DNA from: Candidatus Paraburkholderia kirkii
GTDB taxonomy: Bacteria > Pseudomonadota > Gammaproteobacteria > Burkholderiales > Burkholderiaceae
Reading direction: 5' to 3'
Assembly: GCA_001189345.1 (NCBI GenBank)
Contig: LFKV01000023.1
Coordinates: 1 to 64,000 of the forward strand
DNA: 64,000 nucleotides
The translations under genes were made by a program, and so were the position numbers. Shown here piece after piece: positions 28,470-39,330 of this stretch; within the stretch, counting starts at the first letter, position 1; each line of letters begins with the position of its first letter. The notes beneath the pieces were generated by a model. That model saw only the letters and a program-made list of their open reading frames with translations, had not been told where the DNA came from and ran no database searches.

Positions 28470-30563
28470 TCACTCCTTGCCGTTGGATTTCACGCGCGCG
28501 ATCTGCTTCTTCGCTTCTTCGTAGACGCGCTCCGGCGTGAAGCCGAATTTCGTCTTGAGCGCCTTCAATGGCGCCGACGCGCCGAACGTGTGCATGACGA
28601 TCTGCGAGCCCAGGCGGCCAACGTAGCGATCCCAACCGAGCGTCGCGGCTTGCTCGACGCAGATGCGCACATGCACGTCGGGCGGCAGCACCGAGTCCTT
28701 GTAGGCCTGGTCCTGCTGCTCGAAGATGTCCCAGGACGGCATCGACACGACGCGCGCCGGAATGTCTTCGGCCGTCAGCTTTTCATAGGCCTCGACGCAC
28801 AGCGACACCTCGCTGCCGGTGCCGAGCAGCAGCACCTCGGGCTTCTTTCCGCCTTCGGCATCGGCGAGCACGTAGGCGCCGCGCCGCACGCCTTCCGCCG
28901 ACGCGTACTTCTTGCGGTCGAAGGTCGGCAGCGGCTGGCGCGTCAGCACGATGCACGAAGGCTCCTTCGAATGCGACAGCACGACGCGCCACACCTCGCC
29001 CACTTCGTTCGCATCGGCGGGACGCAGGGTGCACAGGCCCGGCACGCCGCGCAGCGACGCGAGCTGCTCGATCGGCTGGTGCGTCGGGCCATCCTCGCCG
29101 ACGCCGATCGAATCGTGCGTGAACACGTAGATCACCGGCAATTCCATGATCGCGGAGAGGCGGATCGGCGGCTTCATATAGTCGCTGAAAATCAGGAATG
29201 TCGATCCGTACGGCCGTATGTTCGACAACGCGAGGCCGTTGCAGACCGCGCCCATGCCGTGCTCGCGGATGCCGAAATGCAGGTTGCGCCCCGCGTAGTC
29301 GTCGTGCTCGAAGCTGCCCGCGCCCTCGAACTTGAGATTGGTTTTCGTGGATGGCGACAAATCCGCCGCGCCGCCGATCAGCCAGGGAATGCGCGGCGCG
29401 ATCGCGTTGAGCACCTTGCCCGACGACTCGCGCGTCGCGATGCCCTTCGCATCCGGCTCGAACATGGGAATGTCGGCGTCCCAGCCATCCGGCAACTTGT
29501 TTTCGAGCATCAGCCAGGCTTCTTTCGCGAGCTCCGGGTTGGCCTTCTCGTAGGCGTCGAAGTGCTGCTTCCACTCGGCATGCAGCTTCCTGCCGCGCGC
29601 GCCCATGCCGTCGGCGAAGTGCTGCATGACGCCGTCGGGCACATAGAACTGCTTGTCCTCGGGCCAGCCGTAGAACTTCTTCGCGAGCCTGACCTCTTCC
29701 TCGCCGAGCGCCTCGCCGTGCGCGCTCGCCGTGTCCTGCTTGTTCGGCGCGCCCCAGCCGATGATGCTCTTCACGACGATCAGCGTGGGCTTGTCGGTGT
29801 GGGCCTTCGCCTTGTTGATGGCGTCTTCGAGCGCCTTCACGTCGTTGGCGTCGTCGACGTGCAGCGTGTGCCAGTTGTAGCCGTGAAAGCGCGCTTCGAC
29901 GTCGTCGCTGTACGCGAGGTCCGTGTGGCCCTCGATCGTGATGCGGTTGCTGTCGTAGATCCAGATCAGGTTCGAGAGCTTCAGGTGCCCCGCGAGCGAC
30001 GCCGCCTCGTGCGACACGCCTTCCATCATGTCACCGTCGCCGCAGAGCGCGTAGACACGGTAATCGAAGATCCTGTCATTGCCCTTGTTGAAGTACGCTT
30101 CCTTCCAGCGCGCGGCCATCGCCATGCCGACGCTGTTGCCGAGACCCTGGCCGAGCGGACCGGTGGTCGTCTCGACGCCCGTCGTCATGCGGAATTCGGG
30201 GTGGCCGGGCGTCTTGCTGTCGAGCTGGCGGAATTGCCTGATGTCGTCGAGCGACACCGCGGGCCTGCCGGTCGGCTTGCCGTTTTCGTCGACTTCCTTG
30301 ATGCCCGCGAGATGCAGCAGCGAATAGAGCAGCATCGACGCATGCCCGACCGACAGCACGAAGCGGTCGCGGTTGGGCCACAGCGGCGCGTCCGGATCGT
30401 AGCGAAGATGGTTCTGCCAGAGATGGAACGCGACCGGCGCGAGCGCCATCGGCGTGCCCGGGTGGCCAGAGTTGGCCTTCTGCACGGCGTCCATCGAAAG
30501 CGTGCGGATGGTGTCGATCGTGAAGCGATCGAGGTCTTTTGCCTGAGGTGTTGCTTGAGACAT
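28470..30563 (-). CDS. tkt: Transketolase
   Basis: A thiamine-diphosphate enzyme that moves two-carbon units between sugar phosphates in the pentose phosphate and Calvin cycles. The cofactor motif is CGDGDMMEGVSHEAASLAGH, and the N-terminal signature is DAVQKANSGHPGTPMALAPV. The pyrimidine domain holds LHFGIREHGMGAVCNG and THDSIGVGEDGPTHQP. The length is 697 residues, normal for the family. The start at 30563 has AAGGAG upstream. The frame is intact over 2.1 kb. It is the first gene of an operon with the broken gnd; a second pentose-phosphate branch or another gnd copy may exist elsewhere. Confidence 0.96.
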   Translation of the reverse strand: MSQATPQAKDLDRFTIDTIRTLSMDAVQKANSGHPGTPMALAPVAFHLWQNHLRYDPDAPLWPNRDRFVLSVGHASMLLYSLLHLAGIKEVDENGKPTGRPAVSLDDIRQFRQLDSKTPGHPEFRMTTGVETTTGPLGQGLGNSVGMAMAARWKEAYFNKGNDRIFDYRVYALCGDGDMMEGVSHEAASLAGHLKLSNLIWIYDSNRITIEGHTDLAYSDDVEARFHGYNWHTLHVDDANDVKALEDAINKAKAHTDKPTLIVVKSIIGWGAPNKQDTASAHGEALGEEEVRLAKKFYGWPEDKQFYVPDGVMQHFADGMGARGRKLHAEWKQHFDAYEKANPELAKEAWLMLENKLPDGWDADIPMFEPDAKGIATRESSGKVLNAIAPRIPWLIGGAADLSPSTKTNLKFEGAGSFEHDDYAGRNLHFGIREHGMGAVCNGLALSNIRPYGSTFLIFSDYMKPPIRLSAIMELPVIYVFTHDSIGVGEDGPTHQPIEQLASLRGVPGLCTLRPADANEVGEVWRVVLSHSKEPSCIVLTRQPLPTFDRKKYASAEGVRRGAYVLADAEGGKKPEVLLLGTGSEVSLCVEAYEKLTAEDIPARVVSMPSWDIFEQQDQAYKDSVLPPDVHVRICVEQAATLGWDRYVGRLGSQIVMHTFGASAPLKALKTKFGFTPERVYEEAKKQIARVKSNGKE

Positions 30564-30948
30564 GAGCGATGACTCCTTTGCAAAGAGCGCGCTGTGGCTT
30601 GAAGGCGCCGCAGCGGGCAACCAGGACCATCAAGCAAGTGTAGTGCCTTGCAGCCGGCACCGCACCGCGAGTGTTTCGAGGGGCGCGCCGCGGCCCGTTG
30701 CGAGCAGCGCGGCGGCGTTACGGCAGGACGCGGGCGCGCGGGCGCCCGGTGCGTCTTTCGTGCAATGTCTTCAAGAAGCGAAGACCGGTCTTGCCCGGAC
30801 CATGCCAACCGGCGGCGGTGAACCATGGCTATCGCGATCCCGCCGCCAGAACCTCAATGCTGACACATTCCCGGCCGATGTATCCGCAGGCGCGGCAAAT
30901 CCCTGACCCGACAAGGAATTCCCGTGCAGCGCGCGCGGCGCTTTGGCT
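30564..30948. other. Intergenic stretch upstream of tkt
   Basis: About 385 bases without a gene. It must hold the tkt promoter on the minus strand. A perfect 12-bp palindrome (AAGACCGGTCTT, 30781-30792) lies 218 bases from the tkt start and is a possible protein-binding site. Confidence 0.4.
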
Positions 30949-31998
30949 TCAGGGCGCCGGATTCGGCTGACGCTCGTGCAACGCGCCGATCTCGGCGAGC
31001 ATGTCCTCCGACAGTTCGATGTTCACGCTCTCGACGTTCTCTTTCAGTTGCGCCATCGTCGTCGCGCCGATCAACGTGCTCGTCGTGAACGGACGCGTGT
31101 TGACGAACGCGAGCGCGAGCTGCGTCGGCGTGAGGCCGTGGCGCTTCGCCAGTTCGACATAGGACGTGATCGCCGCGATCGCCTGCGGCTGTAACGCTGG
31201 AAGCGCTCGAACAGGGTGATGCGCCCGCCCGCCGGACGCGCCCCGCCCTCGTACTTGCCGGAGAGCCAGCCGAAGGCAAGCGGCGAGTAGGCGAGCAGCC
31301 CGACGCTTTCCTTGTGCGTGAATTCGGAGAGGCCCAGCTCGTACGTGCGATTCACGAGGCTGTAGGGATTCTGAATGCTGACGATCTTCGGCAGCCCCGC
31401 CTTCTCGGCCGCGCGCAGGAATTGCGCGACGCCCCACGGCGTTTCGTTCGACACGCCCACGTAACGAATCTTGCCCGCCTTCACGAGTTCGCCGAGCGCG
31501 GCGAGCGTCTCCTCAATGGGCACGGTGTATTCGTCGTCGATAACGGATAGCCCGGGCGGCCGAAGGTCATCGTGCTGCGGTCGGGCCAGTGCAGCTGATA
31601 CAGATATCGACGTAATCCGTCTGCAGGCGCTTCAGGCTGCCGTCGATGGCTTCGTTCAGGTTCTTGCGGTCGAACTGGTTGCCCGCGCCGCGGATGTGGC
31701 GCGGGTTGTGCGGCTGGCGCGCCGGACCGGCGATCTTGGTCGCGAGCACGATATCGCCCCGCTTCGCCTGGTTCTTCGCGAGCCAGGTGCCGATGTACTG
31801 CTCGGTGCGGCCCTGCGTCTCGGGGCGCGGCGGCACCGGGTACATTTCAGCGGCGTCGAGCAGGTTCACGCCCTGGGCGAGCACGTAGTCGATCTGCTCG
31901 TGCGCCTCGCGCTCGGTGTTCTGCTCACCCCAGGTCATGGTGCCGAGCCCGATCAGGCTCACCTCGACACCCGAATCACCCAGTTTCCGAAACTTCAT
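30949..31998 (-). pseudogene. tas: Tas-type aldo-keto reductase, frameshifted
   Basis: An NADPH-dependent reductase of the E. coli Tas type. The N-terminus (MKFRKLGDSGVEVSLIGLGT) and EMYPVPPRPETQGRTEQYIG are diagnostic. Active-site residues Asp and Tyr lie in LLDAAEMYPV; the Lys lies in ATKIAGPAR. Frames change near 31585 (VDICIS instead of VDLYQLHWP), perhaps again before PIEETLAALGELVKAGK, and near 31200 (after FERFQRYS). The C-terminal cofactor region (STLIGATTMAQLKENVESVN) is complete. The reductant and substrate in vivo are unknown. Confidence 0.85.
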
Positions 31999-32173
31999 TG
32001 CTGATTCCTCTTGTTGGCGTGGTGTTTGCGCGCTGTCGGCGAAGCGTCGGCGCATTGTCGGGAAGGCTTCTGGCCGCCTTGCCGGCAAGCGCAAAAACTA
32101 CCATAGCCGCGCGAGGTCTGCTCTCGCGGCTAGAATAGCAAACTTTCGACTCATCCGAAGGAGCGCCCGACCG

Positions 32174-33585
32174 ATGCCGTCCGCAAGCGATCGCGAGAAC
32201 AAGAGCTCGTCGCTCATCGTCACGCTGGTTGCGACGAGTTTCTTCATGGAGAACCTCGACGGCACGATCATCGCGACCACGCTACCGCAAATGGCGCGCT
32301 CGTTCAACGTGCATCCGGCTGACATATGAGCCTCGGCATCACGGCGTATCTGCTGACGCTCGCGGTGTTCATCCCGATTTCCGGCTGGGCCGCCGACCGC
32401 TTCGGCCTGCGCACGGTATTCGGCAGCGCGATCGCGCTGTTCACGGCGGCGTCGGTGCTGTGCGCCACGACCTCGACCCTGCCCGCCTTCGCGGTCGCGC
32501 GCGTGGTGCAAGGCATCGGCGGTGCGATGATGGTGCCGGTCGGCCGGCTCGCCGTGCTGCGCGCGACGCCCAAGGAGGAACTGATGCGCGCGATCGCCAT
32601 CATCACCTGGCTGGGCCTCGTCGCGCCGGTGATCGGCCCGCCGCTCGGCGGCTTCATCACGACCTACTCGTCGTGGCGCTGGATTTTCTATCTGAACGTG
32701 CCGCTCGGCCTGATCGGCCTGCTGCTGACGCTGCGCTACGTCGACAACGCGCGGGAAGATGCGACGCGCCGCTTCGACCTGCCCGGCTTCGCGCTCTGCG
32801 GCATCGCGTGCACGACGCTGCTCTACGCGATGGAGCTGATCGGGCGCAACGATGCGGACTGGACGCTCGTCGGCATGCTCGTCGCGGCAGGCGTGATCGC
32901 CGGCATCACGTCGTGGCGGCATCTGCGGCGCGCGGCGCAACCGGTGGTGGATCTGTCGGTGCTGCAGGTAAAGACCTTTGCCGTGGCGATGGGCGGCGGC
33001 TCGCTGTTTCGCATCGCGATCAGCACGGCGCCGTTTCTCCTGCCGCTGATGTTCCAGGTCGGCTTCGGCATGAACGCATTCGAATCGGGACTGCTCACGC
33101 TCGCGGTATTCGCGGGCAACCTGTCGATGAAGCTCGTCACCACCCCCGTGATGCGCCGGTTCGGCTTCCGGCCGGTGCTGATCGTCAACGGCGTGCTCGC
33201 CGCGATGAGCCTGCTCACGCCGACGACGCCCACGCTCGCGATCGTGGCCGTGCTGTTTGCAAGCGGCCTGTCGCGCTCGCTGCAGTTTACGGCGCTCAAC
33301 ACGCTCTCCTTCGCCGACGTGCCGAAAGCGCAGATGAGCGGCGCTTCCGCGCTTTCCAGCACGCTCTTTCAGATGACGATGGGTATCGGCGTCGCGGTCG
33401 GCGCGATCGCGCTGCGCATCGGCGAATGGCTGCACGAGCATGACGCGCATTCCATCGGGCCGAACGATTTCAGCGTGGCGTTTCTGATCGTCGCGTTCGT
33501 CGGGCTGGTCGGCGTCGCGGATCTGTTCGGGCTCTCGCGGGATGCGGGCGCGCTGGTTTCGGGACATGGGAAGCCGAAGGCATGA
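32174..33585 (+). pseudogene. MFS drug-exporter-like protein (DHA2 type), frameshifted after helix 1
   Basis: Starts MPSASDRENKSSSLIVTLVA, with helix 1 and the DHA2 motif ENLDGTIIATTLPQMARSF. After HPADI there is an extra AT (GACATATGAGC, where GAC ATG AGC is expected) and a stop. An internal ATG at 32326 continues in a clean frame: the motif-A loop (WAADRFGLRTVFG), then motif C (GLVAPVIGPPLGGFITT). The rest gives about 12 further helices to 33585. The truncated form would lack the first helix and its DGTI motif, so transport is unlikely. Substrate unknown. Confidence 0.85.
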
Positions 33586-33641
33586 AGTCTTTCCGTCGCC
33601 GCGGGACTCAAGCCTCCGCCGCGCGCGCCGATAACCGCCGT

Positions 33642-33782
33642 ATGAACTCGCACACGCTCGAATCCATCGCCGCCCTGACCGAAACGGTCGCCGCCATCCG
33701 CCACGCGCGCGGCCTGAAGAATCCTCACGATCTCCCGGAAGGCGGTAAGCGCTCGATCAGTACCATCGAGGGTCGACATTGA
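33642..33782 (+). pseudogene. Short gene fragment abutting IS66
   Basis: A short frame, MNSHTLESIAALTETVAAIR then HARGLKNPHDLPEGG, reaches the IS66 terminus at 33745 and stops in IS sequence at 33782. The codon use is native-like. The family is not recognised; it may be the start of a gene cut by the element. Confidence 0.35.
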
Positions 33783-33800
33783 CCTTTGAAGGCGGCGCTG

Positions 33801-35105
33801 CTAGCGAATGGAATCGATGTGCGCGGAGGCGGGCAACACAGGAGCGACGTTCCAGGGTAACAGGTCGTCGATGCGGTTTATCGGGTAATCGGCAACGCGC
33901 TCGATGACGTAGTGCAGATAGGCTTCGGGATCGATACCATTCAGGCGTGCTGAGCCGATCAGGCTGTACATCGCGGCTGCACGTTCGCCGCCTGTGTCTG
34001 CGCCGGCAAACAGATAATTCCGCCTTCCAATTGCGACGCCGCGTAGCGCCCGCTCGGCGATCAGATTGTCGATCTCCGCCTGACCATCACCGCAGTAGTA
34101 GACAAGCGCAGGCCAGCGATTCAACGAGTACTGGATCGCCTTGGTGGTGTCCGATTTCGCGGAGAGTGTGAGAATCGTCGCTTCGAACCACCGCTTCATA
34201 TCCTCAAGCAGCGGCACCGCCTGCGTCTGGCGAACTCGCAGCCGTTCCCCCGGAGGCTTGCCGTGAATGTGTTCCTCTATGCCATAGAGCGCGCCAAAGC
34301 GCTCGAGTGCTTCGTTGGTAATCGACGACGGTCGCACAGCGTGCAGATCGTGCAGCTTTCGACGTGCATGTGCCAGGCACGCAGCTTCCCGGATCTGACC
34401 ACCGGCGTAGAGTTCCGCGTAGCCGGCAAACGCGTCAGCCTGCAGTACGCCCTTGAAGCTGGCAAGGTGTCGCTGCGGATGTTCGCCGCGACGATCCGGT
34501 GTATCAGCGAACCAGACTGCTGGAGCCTCAGTCGAACCACTGGGCCAATCATCGCGCACATATACCCAGAGCCGCCCCGTCTTCGTCTTGCCATTGCCCG
34601 GCGCGAGCACTGGCAACGGCGTGTCGTCGGCGTGAACCTTGGTGCCACCGAGCGCATAGCGGCGCACTGCGTCCACCAGCGGATCGAGCAGCCATGTCTG
34701 GCTGCCCAGCCAGTGGCACATGGTGCCCGACTCAATCTCGACGCCATCGCGCGCGTACATGACAGATTGCCGATAGAGCGGGATGTGATAGGCAAACTTC
34801 GATGTCGCGATATGTGCGAGCAATGCAGGCCCAGGAAGGCCCCGGTCAATTGGACGACTCGGCGCGGCAGCCTGCACGATGCAGTCACAGCACGAACAGG
34901 CGAGTTTGGATTCGAGCTGCTCGGATATGTCTTCGCCCAGTGGCTTGAGCGTGCCACCGCAGCCGGGGCAACGTTCTTCGGCCGGACGGTGCATGCGCTC
35001 TTCGCGTTCCAGATGATTGCGACCGAACTGCATGCGACGCAACTTCGCGATCCTCAGCTTCAGATCATCGATGTCGTCGGGCAGGTCGCTACCGGTCAGA
35101 TCCAT
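33801..35105 (-). pseudogene. IS66 transposase TnpC, shortened N-terminal region
   Basis: A DDE transposase with clear IS66 blocks: zinc-finger-like CPGCGGTLKPLGED, KLACSCCDCIVQAAAPSRPI, KFAYHIPLYRQSVMYARDGV, VHADDTPLPVLAPGNGKTKT and LQADAFAGYAELY. The C-terminal block is AIGRRNYLFAGADTGGERAA. The frame is open for 434 codons, but related proteins are about 510-530. Segments are missing after RRMQFGR (the coiled stretch before the zinc finger) and after ISEQLE. The late catalytic region reads EIDNLIAERALR, where DNNAAERALR is usual. Probably non-functional. Confidence 0.75.
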
Positions 35106-35156
35106 GGCAGCAGTTTACGACTGTCTGCTGCACGCGGATCATCAGGTAACTGACGT

Positions 35157-35504
35157 TTACAAAGCGCTGCGCGGGCGTGCTGCCTCGATCGGTTCGCGCC
35201 AGTCAAACCCTTCGAGAAGCAGCGCCAGTTGAGCCGTTGTCAGCGCCACAACACCAGTGTCAGCACGTGGCCATGCAAAACGTCCTTTCTCAAGGCGCTT
35301 TGCAAACGGACATAGGCCGCCATCGCTCCAGTACAACGCCTTCATAAGGTCACCACGGCGCCCTCTGAAGATAAAAACCTGGCCACCGTACGGATCCTTC
35401 TCAAGCACTGTCTGCACCTTCGCTGCAAGCGCATTAAAGCCGGATCACATGTCAGTGACGCCTGCGGCGATCCAGATCCGCGTATTTGCAGGCAGGCCGA
35501 TCAT
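35157..35504 (-). pseudogene. IS66 accessory protein TnpB, in-frame stop
   Basis: The family N-terminus MIGLPANTRIWIAAGVTDM begins at 35504. TGA (35445-35447) stands where an Arg codon is expected (MRSGFNALAAK); CGA to TGA is the simplest change. The frame then continues VQTVLEKDPYGGQVFIFRGR and GGLCPFAKRLEKGRFAWPRA. TnpB is required for IS66 transposition, so the stop should disable the element unless it is supplied from another copy. Confidence 0.88.
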
Positions 35505-35910
35505 CAGAGAAGCCGCTCGAGTACCAGGCGCAAGATCGTCGCGTCGGGCGTGCCTTCTATCCGGACGGAAGTATTGCCGTGCTGAAGCTCAATCCTGCCG
35601 CTCGTAGTAACTGGAGCGGCCTGCACAACTTCGTCGAATCCGGCAGATGGTCAGTTGCCCGATCGGGCTGAACATCGACAACAACAGGCAACATGGCCTG
35701 CGTCTGAGCATCTTCGACCAGCAGGCCCTGCGCGTACAGTTTGCGCCACGCCCATACCTGGTTGGCATTGACGTTATTGTCGCGGGCGACCCGAGCGACC
35801 GAGGCTCCTGGTTCAAATGTCTGCTCGACGACCGTTCGTTTCCATTCCAACGGATGCCGCCGGTTCTGGCGCTTGGCCGGCAATTCGACTGTCTGAGACA
35901 CTGTGTCCAT
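35504..35910 (-). pseudogene. IS66 accessory protein TnpA, frameshifted
   Basis: A small helix-turn-helix protein (HPLEWKRTVVEQTFEPGASV, RDNNVNANQVWAWRKLYAQG). The frame leaves the family sequence near 35600. The other frame gives the true ending (TTSGRIELQHGNTSVRIEGT, then PDATILRLVLERLL), whose stop overlaps the tnpB start, as usual in IS66. The start at 35910 (MDTVSQ) is chosen over one ten codons earlier. Confidence 0.82.
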
Positions 35911-36010
35911 TCTCCGCAGTTCGTGGACACTGTCGGTCAATCGCGTCCGTTGCGGCTGATGATTGCATCTTCTACCTAGAACGAGACAACGGTACAGATC
36001 GAGCGCTTAC

Positions 36011-36252
36011 GCTGCACGGGCATCGCATACTTCATCTATTTCCACCTGGTCGCGGTCGCGGGGCCGGCGCGCGCGATGACCGTGACTTTCGTCATTCCGC
36101 TCTTCGGCATTCTGTGGGGCGTGCTCTTTCTCGGCGAACAGGTGTCGCTCGCAATGCTCGCGGGCTGCGCCATCGTGCTCGCCGGCACCGCGCTGGCGAC
36201 GGGCGCGCTCAGCCGCCTGCCGTTCTTCGGGCGGCGCAAGCTCGCGCGGTAA
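36011..36252 (+). pseudogene. EamA/DMT transporter, 3' fragment
   Basis: The last 80 codons of a DMT-family transporter: CTGIAYFIYFHLVAVAGPAR, then AMTVTFVIPLFGILWGVLFL and GEQVSLAMLAGCAIVLAGTA. The frame begins exactly at the IS66 border, so the first two thirds of the gene are gone. It is similar to the broken gene at 8013-8628, so both DMT genes in the window are dead. Confidence 0.85.
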
Positions 36253-36331
36253 GCGTCAAATAAATTGTTTGGATGCGAGTTGCGTGTCCCGCGGCGCGGG
36301 GCATTCTTCGCGCTTTTCGCCCGGAGCAGAC

Positions 36332-36858
36332 ATGAAAGATTCCTTCGGCAAGATCAAGCACGAAATGATGAAGATGGTACCGCCCACCCTCTTTTCTTCA
36401 TCCTCCTGCATGCCGTCGTCATCATTCGGGCGCTGATGGTGAAAAGCACCAGCATCTCGCTCTCGACTTCCGTGTCGGTGATCGTCGCCTCGCTGATTCT
36501 CGGCAAGGCGGTGCTCATCGCCAACATGCTGCCGTTCATCAATCATTATCCGGATCATCCGCTGATCTGGAACGTGGCGTGGAAGACGCTCATCTATACC
36601 GTCGTGGCCGGCATCTTTCACTATCTCGAGCGCCTGTTCGACTTCTGGAAGGAAACGCACAGCCTCGCCGCCACGCATCACGCGCTGATCGCGCACCTCA
36701 ACTGGCCGCAATTCTGGGCGATCCAGATCCTGCTGTTCCTGATGACCGGCAACTACTGCGCGTTCGCCGAACTCGAGCGCGTAATCGGACGCAAGGTGCT
36801 CATGTCGTACTTTCTCGGGCCGCGCGTGGACGTGCCGCCGCGCTGGCGAGACAGCTGA
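36332..36858 (+). pseudogene. Conserved membrane protein of unknown function, frameshifted
   Basis: Starts MKDSFGKIKHEMMKMVPPTL after a GGAG. A one-base change in CCCTCTTTTCTTC near 36394 shifts the frame, after which FFILLHAVVIIRALMVKSTS continues. Conserved-looking parts follow (LGKAVLIANMLPFINHYPDH, WKTLIYTVVAGIFHYLERLF, GNYCAFAELERVIGRKVLMS). Four membrane helices and 175 residues are predicted. The family is widespread in proteobacteria as an uncharacterised protein. The T-run makes a read error possible. Confidence 0.6.
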
Positions 36859-36875
36859 ATCCCGGATACGCCGTC

Positions 36876-37274
36876 CTACTCCCCGCGCACCGGTCCCCTT
36901 CCCGCCTTGATCACGCCGCGCTTGACCTTGCTCTCCACGCGGCGCAGCTGCGACGCGCGCGTCGGCTTCGTCGCGACGCGCTTGCGGCGTGTCACGCTCA
37001 CGCTGCGGATCAGCTCGTCGAGCCGCGCGATTCATGTCCTGCGTGCGATGCTCCTGCGCCTTGATGACCATCACGCCCTCGCGCGTGATGCGGCTGTCGG
37101 CGAGCGCGAGCAGCCGCGCCTTGATGTGCTCCGGCAACGACGACGCGAATGTCGAAGCGCAGATGGATCGCGCTCGACACCTTGTTGACGTTCTGACCGC
37201 CCGCGCCCTGCGCGCGCACGGCCGTCAGCTCGATTTCGTTCGGCGGCACAGCGAGGCTGTCGGTCATCGTCATC
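36876..37274 (-). pseudogene. arfB: ArfB-type peptidyl-tRNA hydrolase, frameshifted
   Basis: ArfB (YaeJ) rescues ribosomes stalled without a stop codon by hydrolysing peptidyl-tRNA. The catalytic GGQ is in [20 protein letters not shown]. The frame shifts near 37143 (after RFDIR) to [20 protein letters not shown] and [15 protein letters not shown]. It shifts again near 37018 to [20 protein letters not shown], ending in the basic tail that enters the mRNA channel (VESKVKRGVIKAGRGPVRGE). The two shifts compensate, and the span of 133 codons is normal. It lies 32 bases after recD in the same direction. Confidence 0.82.
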
Positions 37275-37305
37275 GGTCGGCTCCTGTGCGCTGGGCGCGC
37301 GCGTT

Positions 37306-39326
<2,021 letters not shown>

Positions 39327-39330
<4 letters not shown>

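Larger units (their letters stand above)
33745..36010 (-). mobile_element. IS66-family element, inactive
   Basis: Both ends are present as inverted repeats agreeing in 19 of 20 bases (GTAAGCGCTCGATC then A or T, then GTACC). The three standard genes tnpA, tnpB and tnpC read leftwards. The eight bases outside each end differ (GGAAGGCG on the left, GCTGCACG on the right), so the target duplication normal for IS66 is missing. This points to a deletion or recombination at the element. All three genes carry damage. Confidence 0.9.

Noticed and set aside
28092..30572. Long open frame on the plus strand opposite tkt (about 826 codons)
   Set aside because: It mirrors the codon structure of tkt, has Arg/His/Ala-rich composition with no domain, and tkt is a certain gene. 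Antisense frames stay open in GC-rich DNA.
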